A program made the translations under genes and the position numbers. The notes under the pieces are model-generated. The model did no database searches. It saw nothing but the letters and a program-made list of their open reading frames with translations, and was not told the origin of the DNA. 64,000 nt of DNA from Halomonas sp. QHL1 (lineage in GTDB: Bacteria > Pseudomonadota > Gammaproteobacteria > Pseudomonadales > Halomonadaceae): positions 1,382,025 to 1,446,024 of the forward strand of contig NZ_MINL01000001.1 of the NCBI RefSeq assembly GCF_001882345.1, read 5' to 3'. How positions within the stretch are numbered: position 1 is the stretch's first letter; each line of letters begins with the position of its first letter. Of this stretch, positions 53,431 to 63,800 are shown piece after piece.

Positions 53431-53523
53431 ATGAAACCACGTCGCGATACCCGCGCCCGTAATCTGGTCTTTTTTGTTGCTGTCATCAGCGCCACTGTCG
53501 TCGGTTTCTGGTTAGCAAAATAA
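53431..53523 (+). CDS. Possible 30-residue single-span membrane protein
   Basis: The ATG at 53431 opens a 30-codon frame with a basic N-terminus (MKPRRDTRARN) followed by one hydrophobic helix (LVFFVAVISATVVGFWLA). This is the composition of real bacterial small membrane proteins. The upstream region is AT-rich but lacks a good ribosome binding site. It lies in the 249-base gap between the hydrolase and ybbP-like genes, which is otherwise without recognisable features. Coding status is uncertain. Confidence 0.4.
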   Translation: MKPRRDTRARNLVFFVAVISATVVGFWLAK

Positions 53524-53534
53524 GCGGTTGCTCA

Positions 53535-56126
53535 CTAAGCCTCGCCGAGTAGCCCCAGGCTGGCTGCCGGCGCCTGGCGCCGCAACCCCCGCGAAAGGGC
53601 ATGACCAATGACACCGATCAACAGCGCCCCGCCAACGGGAAGGAAAACCCATAGCCCCAGGTGCAAACGCGGAGTGAGATCCAGCAGGTAAATGTACAGC
53701 ATGGCCGAGGTTAGCTCTGCAAGTACCGCCCCCATCAAACCACTGGCAAAGCCTAACAACGCGTATTCAGCCCCCTGCACCCGTGAAATCATCCGGCTGC
53801 CTGCGCCAAATACGCGCAGCAGGCCGCTTTCATGGGCACGTACTGGACGACTTGCAGTCAGCGCGGCATATAACACGCTAATACCTGCCAGTAGCACCAA
53901 GGCGAGCACCAACTCTACCGCCCGGGTGACCTGGGCAAGCACGTCCCGCACCTGACCTAAAATCGCGTCTACGTTAAGCAGCGAGACACCGGGGAAATCG
54001 GTGATTAGCTCACGAATCAGCCCCTGCTCCGTCTCGGGCAAGTGAAATGCCGTAATGTAGCTGTGGCCAAACTGCTCCAGCACGCCCGGCGGGAAGATGA
54101 CGAAGAAGTTTGGTTGGAAGCTGTCCCAGTTCAGACTGCGCAGGCTGGTAATTTGGGTAGCAATTTCATCGCTACCCACCGAGAAGGTCATCTCATCACC
54201 AATGCTTAGCCCAAGCCTTTCGGCGAGCCCATCCTCCATAGAGATAGGGACCGGAGTAGCCTGCTGCGTTGCATCGACAGCGCTCATCCAGTTTTGGCTT
54301 TCATCGCCCTGCTCAGTGCCAACGTTACTGCCCAGCTGCATTGGCGTGAACCACTCGCCTGCCACCACTTGGTTGCCTTCTGGCACTTCTGATTGCCAAG
54401 TTAGGTTGAGCTCCCGGCGCAGAGAGTTGTCGCCACGAGCATCCGGTGGCACCGCATCTCTGGGTGGCTGATCATTAATCGCAATCACCCTTCCGCGCAC
54501 CATTGGGTAGAGCGTACTTTGGGTTTCCACCCGCGGCGAGACCGTCTCTTCAAAGGGGTCACGTTCGGAAGGCTGAATATTGATAGCAAAGTAGTTAGGC
54601 GTATTTTCAGGCAGCTGATCCTGCCAGGTGCTTAGCAAATCGCCACGCACCAAGACAATCATCGCCATGGCAAAGAAGGTCACCGAGAAAGCCAGCAACT
54701 GGCCCAGGCCCGCTTGTCGCCGCCGAGCCAATTGGCGGCCACCTAAGCGGAGCGCTTGTGACCACTCACTGCGCCCGGAAAACCGCTGCACAACGCGTAA
54801 TAGACCGCTAAGCAACAAGGCGCTAATCATCCACAGTACGCCAAGCAGCAACGCCCCGCCGATTAACAGCCCAATTGCCAGCGGCAAACTGCCCGAATAG
54901 AGCCACAGCAACCCGCCAAACACGACACTCGCCACACCGACGACCAGCCAAGCCGATGGAGGCAGTGGATCAAGCTCCCGACGCAGTACTTTTAGTGCAC
55001 TTACTTGCTTAATACGCAGCAGCGTTGGCCCGGCAAACCCAACGAGTACGGCAAGCGCGGTGAAGACCCCCAACCCCAGTGGCATCAGCCCAGGAGGAGG
55101 AAGTGTCATGGGTAGAAAGCTCAACAAAAGCCAGATCAGCACCGCTTGACCAAGCAGCCCAAGCAGCGCCCCAATGACCGCCGCGACCAGTGCCAATCCG
55201 AGTAGCTGCAGAGTAAATATCGTCACTAACTGACGCTGGCTGGCACCAAAACAGCGCAGCAGCGCAGCGGTATCCAGATGGCGTTCCACATATCGCCGGG
55301 TAGACATTGCCACGGCCACGCCCGCGAGCAGCACCGCGGCTAACCCAGCTAACCCCAGGTAGCTTTCTGCCCGCTGTAACGCATTACCAAGCTGGGGGCG
55401 GTCAACGCGAACATCTCGTACCTCTACCCCATCGCGGCGTAACTCGGCAAGCAGGCCTTGCACTTGATCAAGCGCCTCTGGCGGGCCTGCGGCTAGAATT
55501 TCAAACTCAATCCGCGAGCCTTCTTGAACCAGGCCAGTCGCCTCGACATCCGCCGTATTGAGCATTAAACGCGGGTTAAAATTACCAAAACCACCGGACT
55601 GATCCGCTTCGCGCTCGATGATCCCGGTTACGGCCAGTTCGGTTTGACCCACCTGGACTCGATCACCCAACTCGATTTCGACCAGTTCCATCAAGCGCGG
55701 GTCAGCCCACGCTTCCCCTGGTGGCGGACCAGAGGCGATTTGCTCGGTGCCATCACCAAAGTCTACGTAGGAGGTGCCGTAGTGTGGGTAGAATTCATCG
55801 ACGGCTTTTAAGCTAGCGGGCTGAAAGCGGCCACCGCGACTAATCATCGATACCAAGTCCACCTGGTCGCTAAGCACAAAGCCAGCGCTCTCTAGGCGCT
55901 CTCTCAGCTCCGGTGAAAACGGATCACGCTGCTCTAGTACCAGATCGCCGCCCAACATCTGCCCTGCCTGGCGCTCCAGGCCGCGCTCTAAACGATCAAG
56001 AAAAAACGCAATCATGGTAGAGGCGGCGACGGCCAATACCAGGGCAATAAATAGCGCACGCACATCAGCTGCGCGCAGGTCTCGTTTGAGGCTGCGCATC
56101 GCCAAACGCCAATTCACATCACTCAT
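53535..56126 (-). CDS. YbbP-like ABC transporter permease (FtsX family)
   Basis: The 863-residue membrane protein has an N-terminal TM helix followed by a large periplasmic MacB-type domain. A core of several TM helices with FtsX domains follows (QRAESYLGLAGLAAVLLAGVAVAMSTRRY), then a second periplasmic loop and a final FtsX unit (GISVLYAALTASRPVRAHESGLLRVFGA). This matches YbbP, the permease of the YbbAP complex. It overlaps the ATPase gene by four bases (ATGA). The substrate is unknown; linkage to tesA suggests a lipid- or envelope-related role. Confidence 0.92.
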   Translation of the reverse strand: MSDVNWRLAMRSLKRDLRAADVRALFIALVLAVAASTMIAFFLDRLERGLERQAGQMLGGDLVLEQRDPFSPELRERLESAGFVLSDQVDLVSMISRGGRFQPASLKAVDEFYPHYGTSYVDFGDGTEQIASGPPPGEAWADPRLMELVEIELGDRVQVGQTELAVTGIIEREADQSGGFGNFNPRLMLNTADVEATGLVQEGSRIEFEILAAGPPEALDQVQGLLAELRRDGVEVRDVRVDRPQLGNALQRAESYLGLAGLAAVLLAGVAVAMSTRRYVERHLDTAALLRCFGASQRQLVTIFTLQLLGLALVAAVIGALLGLLGQAVLIWLLLSFLPMTLPPPGLMPLGLGVFTALAVLVGFAGPTLLRIKQVSALKVLRRELDPLPPSAWLVVGVASVVFGGLLWLYSGSLPLAIGLLIGGALLLGVLWMISALLLSGLLRVVQRFSGRSEWSQALRLGGRQLARRRQAGLGQLLAFSVTFFAMAMIVLVRGDLLSTWQDQLPENTPNYFAINIQPSERDPFEETVSPRVETQSTLYPMVRGRVIAINDQPPRDAVPPDARGDNSLRRELNLTWQSEVPEGNQVVAGEWFTPMQLGSNVGTEQGDESQNWMSAVDATQQATPVPISMEDGLAERLGLSIGDEMTFSVGSDEIATQITSLRSLNWDSFQPNFFVIFPPGVLEQFGHSYITAFHLPETEQGLIRELITDFPGVSLLNVDAILGQVRDVLAQVTRAVELVLALVLLAGISVLYAALTASRPVRAHESGLLRVFGAGSRMISRVQGAEYALLGFASGLMGAVLAELTSAMLYIYLLDLTPRLHLGLWVFLPVGGALLIGVIGHALSRGLRRQAPAASLGLLGEA

Positions 56127-56986
56127 TGCGCGCCCTCATCAATCGAAGCGGCGGTTGGTACGATGTTTTCAAGTACGGCTTCTAGCTTGCCATGGTCTAA
56201 TCGCAAGCAACGATCACAGCGCCGTGCCAAGGCGTGGTCGTGGGTAACCAGAATAAGCGTGGTGCCCGCCTCACGGTTTAAGGTAAAGAGCAGATCAATG
56301 ATTTGCGCACCCGTATCGGGATCTAGGTTGCCGGTGGGTTCGTCGGCAAATACCAGCTCGGGGTCGGTCACAAAAGCGCGGGCCACGGCAACGCGCTGCT
56401 GCTCACCACCGGAAAGCTGTTTGGGTAAGTGGTTCACTCGCTCGCCAAGCCCAACACGCTCCAACCACTGAGCAGCGGTTTGCGTCTCGCCAGCGCGGGG
56501 CGACAGTTCAAGGGGCAGCATAACGTTCTCAAGGGCGCTCAAGGTGGGCAGCAGTTGAAAGTTCTGGAACACAAAGCCCACTCGCCCGGCACGCAGCGCT
56601 GCACGTCCATCCTCATCCAAACGACTCAGCGCGTGCCCAAACAGCGTCAGTTCGCCGTCGCTTGGCGTATCAAGACCGGCCAACAGGCCCAGCAGCGTTG
56701 ACTTGCCAGCGCCGCTTTTACCTAAAATGGCAACGCTCTCACCCGCCGCTACACTGAGCGACAGGTCGTGTAAGATAGTGAGCGAACGCTCTCCGCTAGT
56801 GACTTTTTTAGACAGCTTGTCAGCGTGCAGCACGGATTGCCTAACAGAGCCTTGGGGAACATCTTTTACCGCTTGGTTGTCGGTATTAGGCTGGCGCCCA
56901 CCCTGGGGTGACTCGCTCGACACTGATATATCCGTAGCCGCATTGGCAGTTTTATCTGAGGAGCTTGAACTTGAGGAATAAGACAT
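56123..56986 (-). CDS. YbbA-like ABC transporter ATP-binding protein
   Basis: This is the ATPase partner of the FtsX-type permease. Walker A is ILGKSGAGKSTLLGLLAGL, the signature is LSGGEQQRVAVARAF, Walker B is LVFADEPTGNLD and the switch is LILVTHDHALARR. A start at 56986 leaves about 50 Ser/Asp-rich residues before the family core. A GTG at 56833 (VLHADKLSKK) with AGG upstream would give 236 residues, the usual YbbA length, and I find it at least as likely. The divergent tesA start overlaps the longer version. Confidence 0.88.
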   Translation of the reverse strand: MSYSSSSSSSDKTANAATDISVSSESPQGGRQPNTDNQAVKDVPQGSVRQSVLHADKLSKKVTSGERSLTILHDLSLSVAAGESVAILGKSGAGKSTLLGLLAGLDTPSDGELTLFGHALSRLDEDGRAALRAGRVGFVFQNFQLLPTLSALENVMLPLELSPRAGETQTAAQWLERVGLGERVNHLPKQLSGGEQQRVAVARAFVTDPELVFADEPTGNLDPDTGAQIIDLLFTLNREAGTTLILVTHDHALARRCDRCLRLDHGKLEAVLENIVPTAASIDEGAQ

Positions 56987-57671
56987 GAAGCGTGGCATCC
57001 CTATGGCATGGCATGGACTGAACCGCATGGTAACCGGATGGCTGGTGCTGCTGATAGTCACCTTTGCCTCATCGTCTATCAACGCAGAACCTGTCAACGC
57101 AGACGCAGACCCCACGCTGCTGGTAATGGGCGATAGCTTAAGCGCCGCCTACGGCATTGAGCGCGATGAGGGCTGGGTGAGCCTGCTGGCAGAACGCTTG
57201 GCAGGCGATGCACAAGTCATTAACGCCAGCATTAGTGGTGAAACGACGTCCGGGGGTCTACAAAGGTTCACTGAACTTCTCGGACAGCAGCAGCCGGATA
57301 TTGTTCTCATTGAACTGGGCGGCAACGATGGTCTACGCGGCTTATCCCCCAATCAAATGCAGGCGAACTTAGCCAGCATGATTGAGCAAAGCCAAGACGC
57401 AGGCGCTCAAGTGCTCTTGCTAGGCATCGATATCCCACCCAACTATGGGCAAGCGTACCGGGATGCTTTTACCGGTGTCTTTTACTCGTTGGCAGAGGAG
57501 TACGATGTATCGTTAGTGCCTTTTTTACTTGAGGATATCGCCCTGAACGATGCGCTAATGCAGAGCGACGGTATTCACCCTACCGCCGATGCGCAGCCGA
57601 TTATTCTGGAAAATGTATGGCCCGAGCTTAAGCCGCTATTAGAAACAACGCATCAGGCAGCGGTTCAATAA
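56985..57671 (+). CDS. tesA: Acyl-CoA thioesterase I/lysophospholipase L1
   Basis: TesA is a periplasmic SGNH hydrolase acting on acyl-thioesters, lysophospholipids and esters. Its four blocks are complete: GDSLSAAYGI (nucleophile Ser), ISGETTSGG, LGGNDGLRG and DGIHPTADAQ (catalytic Asp and His). The N-terminus has a hydrophobic signal sequence (WLVLLIVTFASSSINA). GAGGAATAAGAC before the ATG supports the start at 56985. It is divergent from ybbA, the arrangement seen in E. coli. Confidence 0.93.
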   Translation: MKRGIPMAWHGLNRMVTGWLVLLIVTFASSSINAEPVNADADPTLLVMGDSLSAAYGIERDEGWVSLLAERLAGDAQVINASISGETTSGGLQRFTELLGQQQPDIVLIELGGNDGLRGLSPNQMQANLASMIEQSQDAGAQVLLLGIDIPPNYGQAYRDAFTGVFYSLAEEYDVSLVPFLLEDIALNDALMQSDGIHPTADAQPIILENVWPELKPLLETTHQAAVQ

Positions 57672-57765
57672 TCAGCCAGCATCACCCTTTTGAGTGAGAG
57701 GTGTAGCACTTCAACCCGCCAGCTTGTAATCTTAACCTCAATTTGGCGGTTACTAACGGCGACTC

Positions 57766-58470
57766 ATGCCTGCACCCTCGCATTACAACCCTCCTGTATT
57801 CTCGCGTCGACAGTTCTTAGCAACTGTCGGCGCGCTTTGGTTGGGCGCAGGTCTTGGCATTCATCCAACGCCTGCGGCAGCGTTTGACCCACAACGCTTA
57901 CGCCAAAGCATGCAACAACAGTATGGCCAAGCCGGTTTAGCCGTATTAGAAGAGTGGTTTGCCCTGCTTCAACAGCTGCAAAATCAAGATGTTCAAGCCA
58001 AACTGCGCGGGGTTAATGACTTCTTTAATCGCCGCATCCGGTGGGTTGACGATATCCGGGTGTGGGGGCAGGAGGATTATTGGGCAACGCCTTTGGAAGC
58101 GATGGGTAAAGGCCAGGGAGATTGCGAAGACTACTCAATTGCCAAGTACATTACCCTTAAACAGTTGGGTGTTACCAGCCAGTATCTACGCATGATTTAT
58201 GTCCGTGCACGCATTGGGCGTAGTCAAATTACTCAAGCCCATATGGTACTGGGCTACTATTCGACCCCTGATGCAGAACCGTTGGTGCTAGACAATATTG
58301 TCCCCTCCATCACCCCTGCCTCTCAGCGTACTGATCTCGACCCACTATTTAGTTTTAATAGCGATGGCCTCTGGGCTGGCGGTTCATCTGAATCCCGTGC
58401 AGATCCATTGGCTCGGCTATCACGCTGGCGCAGCGTCATTGAACGTATGCAAACCCAGGGTTTCATTTAA
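57766..58470 (+). CDS. lapG: LapG-type periplasmic cysteine protease
   Basis: LapG is a calcium-dependent transglutaminase-like (BTLCP) peptidase that cuts the N-terminal region of large surface adhesins and so releases the cell from a biofilm. The 234-residue product has the triad Cys120 (GQGDCEDYS), His159 (AHMVLGYY) and Asp176 (LVLDNIVP). Spacing fits the family. The signal peptide begins SRRQFLATVGALWLG, which matches a twin-arginine motif. It lies 14 bases before lapD, and the adhesin gene is near by. Confidence 0.93.
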   Translation: MPAPSHYNPPVFSRRQFLATVGALWLGAGLGIHPTPAAAFDPQRLRQSMQQQYGQAGLAVLEEWFALLQQLQNQDVQAKLRGVNDFFNRRIRWVDDIRVWGQEDYWATPLEAMGKGQGDCEDYSIAKYITLKQLGVTSQYLRMIYVRARIGRSQITQAHMVLGYYSTPDAEPLVLDNIVPSITPASQRTDLDPLFSFNSDGLWAGGSSESRADPLARLSRWRSVIERMQTQGFI

Positions 58471-58484
58471 GAGGAATTGGCACG

Positions 58485-60389
58485 ATGTCACTTATCAAGC
58501 AACTTTGGATTGCCATTATTGCCCTGCTGATGCTGTCGTTCATTGGTAGCCTCGCCATTAGCATTACCACTAGTCGCGATTATATCGAGCAGGAAGTGCG
58601 CATTAAAAATGAAGACAATGCCACCGCGCTGGCGCTTTCCATGAGCCAGCTCGATAAAGACCTTGTCACCCTGGAGCTGTTAATCGCTGCTCAGTTTGAT
58701 ACGGGCTATTACCGCCAAATCACGCTGCGTGACACAGACGATAGCGTGCTTATTGAGCGCACAGCCGAAGAGTATAGCGGCGATGTGCCCGCCTGGTTTC
58801 GTCAGCTTCTAGAGTTCGATGTGCCCAGCGGCATCGCGACTATTCAAGATGGTTGGCGCCAGTACGGCACGTTGGAGCTTGAGAGCCAGCACAGTTTTGC
58901 CTACACCTCTTTGTGGCGCAGCATGCTGGAACTCGCCGCTTGGTTTTTACTCGCTGGGGTGATCAGTTTAGCTATTGCTACCGTGATCGTTCGTGGTATT
59001 AAGCGCCCACTTTACCGCGTGGTCACCCAGGCACAAGATATCAGCGCGCGGCGGTTTACCACCATTAAAGAGCCACGCACGCTGGAACTGCGCCAAGTCA
59101 CCCAAGCGATGAACGTGTTGTCCGCTAATGTTCATCAGATGCTGAGTCACGAAAGCCATAAGCTGGATGAGTTACGTCGCCATTTACAGCATGACCGAGT
59201 CACCGGTGCGCTGAACCGCGATGTGTTTATGGGCAAGCTTTCGTCTCAGTTGGGCAGTGAAGATGCCCGCGCAACGGGCATGCTGATCATGGTTCGCGTC
59301 CAGGCATTAGAGACACTCAACGAGCAGCTCGGCTACGCCGCCACCGACCAACTATTAAGCACGCTAGTTACCCAGTTGGGGCAATTGGACAATGAATCGG
59401 CAGAACCGATGGTAGGCCGCCTTAACGGTAGTGATTTTATCTTTATGCTGCCGCTTATGGATGATGTAGAGGAGCTCAGAATCCAGGTGATGGCAGCATT
59501 GGCCGAGGTAGCCGCCACGCAGCCCGACGTGGAGATTTATCTACCCACGGCGATTGTGCCTTATGCACCGCATGATGAACGCGGCACACTGTTAGCCACC
59601 CTGGATGACGCCTTGGCACAAGCCGAAAGCCTAACGTCCTTTGAGCAGGTAGTGGTGCGTCAGCGCAAGCGTATCTCACTCTATAGCAGCCATGCCGAAT
59701 GGCGAAACGCACTGGAAGCAGCGATTCTAGTAGGCCCTGAGTTGGCGTACTTCCCAGTAGTAGACGCCCACGGAGACATCATCCACTACGAATGCCCTGC
59801 CCGCTTACTGCTAGGCGGAAATTGGCAAACCGCCGGGGTCTTTATTCCCTGGATAACCCGCTTTGATATGGAGCCAGCGCTCGATTTAGCCGTTGTCAAA
59901 AAAGCGCTAACTAACCTCCAAACAGAACTTAAACCGGTAGGCATTAATCTCTCTGCGGCGTCTATCACGAATACACAGTTTGTTAACGAACTGCGGACGC
60001 TGCTGGTAGCACACCCACTACTAGCCAAACAGCTCTGCTTTGAAGTGCCCGCGACACTAAGCACGCACGCGATTGGCAGCTTACGGGGTCTTTGTACTGC
60101 CCTACGCCCGCTTGGATGTACGTTTGGTATTGAGCATGTGGGGGCGGAGTTCACTAAACTTGCCGATTTGCACGATGTGGGACTTGCTTACTTAAAAATG
60201 GATAGCAGCCTTATTCACCAACTGCATGCTTCAAATGAGCAGCAAACCATCGTGCGCGGCATGGCCACACTCTGTCACTCATTAGGCATTCAGGTGATTG
60301 GGGAAGGCGTTGCAGACGATGAGGAAATCGCCTGCCTGTTCCGTGTGGGTGTCGATGGCGCCACAGGACCGGGCGTACGTCACGCATAA
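58485..60389 (+). CDS. lapD: LapD-type c-di-GMP receptor (degenerate GGDEF-EAL)
   Basis: LapD is an inner-membrane receptor that binds c-di-GMP in its cytoplasmic EAL domain and then sequesters LapG through its periplasmic domain. The 634-residue product has TM1 (about residues 6-28), a periplasmic LapD_MoxY_N domain (about 30-145), TM2 (about 150-172), HAMP, a GGDEF-like domain (about 240-400) and an EAL-like domain (about 410-634). The GGDEF site reads LNGSDF and the EAL site ECPARL, so both catalytic sites are lost, as expected of a receptor. AGAGGAA precedes the ATG. It is co-transcribed with lapG. Confidence 0.93.
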   Translation: MSLIKQLWIAIIALLMLSFIGSLAISITTSRDYIEQEVRIKNEDNATALALSMSQLDKDLVTLELLIAAQFDTGYYRQITLRDTDDSVLIERTAEEYSGDVPAWFRQLLEFDVPSGIATIQDGWRQYGTLELESQHSFAYTSLWRSMLELAAWFLLAGVISLAIATVIVRGIKRPLYRVVTQAQDISARRFTTIKEPRTLELRQVTQAMNVLSANVHQMLSHESHKLDELRRHLQHDRVTGALNRDVFMGKLSSQLGSEDARATGMLIMVRVQALETLNEQLGYAATDQLLSTLVTQLGQLDNESAEPMVGRLNGSDFIFMLPLMDDVEELRIQVMAALAEVAATQPDVEIYLPTAIVPYAPHDERGTLLATLDDALAQAESLTSFEQVVVRQRKRISLYSSHAEWRNALEAAILVGPELAYFPVVDAHGDIIHYECPARLLLGGNWQTAGVFIPWITRFDMEPALDLAVVKKALTNLQTELKPVGINLSAASITNTQFVNELRTLLVAHPLLAKQLCFEVPATLSTHAIGSLRGLCTALRPLGCTFGIEHVGAEFTKLADLHDVGLAYLKMDSSLIHQLHASNEQQTIVRGMATLCHSLGIQVIGEGVADDEEIACLFRVGVDGATGPGVRHA

Positions 60390-60456
60390 ACCCCGCTCTG
60401 GAATAATGGGGCTCGAGTTAACAGCTAGCGTAGCGGCACGGTTTCGTCGATTACAA

Positions 60457-60780
60457 CTAAATCGTGTCGCTGTCACCTCCTAGTAAATCCACGTTATTTT
60501 TCACCCGCAGCGACTTACGCTCCATCACTTTGGCCTGTGCAGCTTCCGGCAGGTCAGTGAAAGTAATGAGTCCCTTGTCGAGTAACACCTCAAGAATATC
60601 TTCGACCACCCTCACAAACGCCAAGTCAGACGCTATAAAGTGGGACGTTGAACCTGGCTGGTCGGCCAGAAAAGCCAGCACTTCAGGTGAATCCGGGGCG
60701 ATAGTCTCATTGCACTCAGACGTTGGTTCTTTGCTGAGCATAACGATCTCACCGGATGGATTGCGTTTGGTGTAGAGCAT
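60457..60780 (-). CDS. Small acidic protein misnamed 'tryptophan synthase subunit beta-like'
   Basis: This 107-residue protein matches a small gammaproteobacterial family often labelled 'tryptophan synthase subunit beta like'. It has no PLP-lysine region and is far too short for TrpB, so the name should not be read as function. Features are MLYTKRNPSGEIVMLS, LAFVRVVEDILEVLLDKGLITFTDLPEAAQ and a C-terminal KSLRVKNNVDLL. It is predicted soluble and cytosolic. It lies between the adhesin gene and lapD, on the adhesin strand. Confidence 0.8.
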   Translation of the reverse strand: MLYTKRNPSGEIVMLSKEPTSECNETIAPDSPEVLAFLADQPGSTSHFIASDLAFVRVVEDILEVLLDKGLITFTDLPEAAQAKVMERKSLRVKNNVDLLGGDSDTI

Positions 60781-60847
60781 GGCCTTTCCTCTGTGGGTAA
60801 ATACTCAAATCTGTTGCGATAAGTAAATCTAGATTAGACACAACAAA

Positions 60848-60870
60848 GCCGCCCGAAGGGCGGCCTTGTT
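60848..60870 (-). terminator. Bidirectional-looking terminator after the adhesin gene
   Basis: Arms gccgccc (60848-60854) and gggcggc (60858-60864) with a gaa loop extend with AT pairs and lie 20 bases past the adhesin stop. The minus-strand continuation (ctttgttg) is T-rich. It should end adhesin transcription. Confidence 0.7.
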
Positions 60871-60887
60871 AGTTTTGCTAGGCGTTA

Positions 60888-63800
60888 TTACTCGGTCTTG
60901 GGCACATCTTGAAGCAGTGACTGGAGGAAATCTGATGAACTTTGATTTCCCATATCAACGCCGTTCAATACAATATGCTGATCTGCATTTTCACCGTTGT
61001 CACCTAAACCTCCTTTAGTACTAATGTTAAGTACTGTTTCACCTTTGTCATCAGTATCAACTTGGATGTATTTATCAATAGTGTCCTCATCCATATCAGA
61101 TAGCAACTCACCTATATCCAATCGATCCCCTTCACTCAGATTGAAGTCCATTACAGTATCAGTGGCAGGAGCCTCCTCCTTACCCTGATCACCAAGCTCC
61201 CATGCAAAGATATCAGCGCCTGCACCCCCATATAGCAGATCGTCGCCTTCGCCGCCGACTAAAAGATCATCGCCACCTTGACCGTAGAGGATGTCGTTTC
61301 CTTCTCCTCCCCGCAAAGTGTCATTACCCCCTAAGGCCTCTGTCAGCTCACCGACCTCTTCATTATTATCAGTAATATATTGACTCACCTGTTCAGCAGT
61401 TAAGCTATTGACATCTAACCCACCCAACTGGTCGGCAACATAGGCCTTGAGAGCTGAAATACCGTTCCCTTCAATACTTGGAGAAGTGAATTGATCACCA
61501 AAAAGTATATCGTCACCGTCTCCCCCTGAAACAACGTCATCTGCAGGTGGCAACTCAACATTTTGTCCTACAATAGCTTCTGCTAGCTCCTCTGGGTTAA
61601 TGTCAGTCTGAACGCTGCCATCTGAATCAAAGTCACTCAGGTTTTCGGCATTGAGACCACTACCCAAACCAATAGCCTTTATTTCGGACAAACCATCTAA
61701 TAATGCAAACCCTTCTTTTGAGTTATTTAATACCGACTGGGTAGTGTTTTGCCCATTACCAGCAACCACTGATAATTCATAACCACCTTTACCATCCTCA
61801 TTATACTGGGCATTATTCTGACGACTATTTTGATAGTACGTAGGTAATCCGTCAGTAATGAAATATGACAAATTAGTTCCGTCATTATTCTGAACAGCGT
61901 TCGAGTAGAACCAATTAGCGGTTGTTTTCGATACATCCTCATAGTTTGTACCGCCACCACTTTGCATTCCATCTAAAACAAACTGAAGTTTTGCTAATGC
62001 ATCAGAGTCGGATAAATTTACGCTTACATGTGAGCCCGCCTGGGTATCAAAATCAACCAAATAGACATTGACAGAACCAGCTTTCTCGCCGTCAGCACTT
62101 TGCTTTAGCGTCTTGAACACTTCTTCAAGTGACCTCTTCGCACTGGCAATATCATGATTTGAAATACTACCAGACGTATCCACCATAAAAGCAATGTTGT
62201 AATTCGTACCATCTACTAACTTCAAACCCGGTACATCACCAATGATAATGTCATTTGCATCAGTGCCAGTCAGTACATCCTCCTCGGCCGTACCTTCTTG
62301 AGTAAAGTACTGGGCAGATGTAACCGAATCAGAGCCATTCGTTTCTTCTATCAGTGTTTCACCAGCTTGATTCTGATAACTGTATTCAGCACTAACAGCG
62401 GCCGTGACCTCAATATTTCCCTCAAAATTGGCAGGCACACTGACTTTCAGCCCCTCGATCGTAACGATGCCAGTGCCGTTATCAGTAGTGTAGATAAGGC
62501 CTCCTCCCTCTTGCAGAGGTAATGACCAAATAGTATTCCCATCCGCATTAAGGCCTAAGTTCTCGCCATGTGAAAGTACTGTATCAGCAGGTGTGGTTAT
62601 CAAGATTGATGTAATCTGTTCATCATTATAGACATCCGGCCCTGCATCAATATCTAATGTTAGAGCATAAGATTTTCCTGTTGAATAAGTAATCTCATGA
62701 ACCAGGTAATCATCATTTCCGTTATTGTTTCCTTCTCCATGTCCAGGCGTTGAGAGAGTAATATACTTAACAAGCTGCTCTGGACTGCTTGCTGTGAACT
62801 GATTATCAATTTGGTCGGTTACGCCAGTAACAATATGTTCAGAGATCACATTTTTATCTGCGTCCAAAAGAACATATTTAGCCTGCTCATTCGGCGCTAA
62901 CCATGAGTACTGAAGAGTGACCTCAGTCACACCATCATTGAACTCAATCTCAATGCGCTCATTCTCTCCAAGTTCTCGAGCGTCACCGGTAGCGTTGCCC
63001 TTTACGCCAAAACCTACAACTTTGCTGTTTGGATTATTGACAATGGAAACTTCTGATAGCTTTCCATCAGCTCCATAGGCTTTTATTTCGAACCTAGAGT
63101 CTGAATTTTTAACATTAGCAATGTTGATTTTCTGGTCTTCATTGCTCACCAGCTCCTTCATGGTGAGCTTCACTGTTAAATCATCATCAATAATCCAACC
63201 TGTGCCACTTGCTACTCCAGCGGTATTTGTAACACTCCCTGAAGTGACATCCGCACGTAAGAAGAATGACTCTCTATCTTCAGGCGTAGCATCATTAGTA
63301 ATCTTGGTGCGAACCAGAAGAGAAACTTCACCTGCTGCAATCGTTGCACTTTCTGCAGTAGACCAAGTTTGTCCACCGTCAGTTGATACCTCAAGCCCCT
63401 CAAAATCCTCAGGTGAAACTGCGCTATTCTCGCCAAGAGAAAGGTCAAAACTTACGTCTTCTTCACTTAAATTACTGAGACTAATATTGAAGATTACATA
63501 ACCGGCGTCTTCCACAACAACGGGGTCTGAAACACTAAGAGTCGGACGGTCATCGTCTGGGTTGGTGCCGGGGCCACTGCCATCATCCACGATGGTGGCG
63601 TTGCCGGTATCGCTGGCACCGGATTCGGTGGTGGCTTCTAGCTGGAAGGTCTCTTCACCTTCGTAGACGTCGTCTTGGGTGGTTTCAACACTCACGCTCA
63701 GCGTGGTAATACCCGCCGGAACGATGTAGTTGCCTGCCCCGTCGGCGGTCAGCGTTTGGGTCTCGCCCTCGGCATCTTGGTAGGTAACGGTCATCGCACC

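Noticed and set aside
58485..60389. Active diguanylate cyclase or phosphodiesterase
   Set aside because: The GGDEF and EAL signature residues are replaced (LNGSDF, ECPARL), consistent with a receptor.
60457..60780. Tryptophan synthase beta subunit
   Set aside because: The product has 107 residues and lacks the PLP lysine motif; the name is an inherited mislabel.
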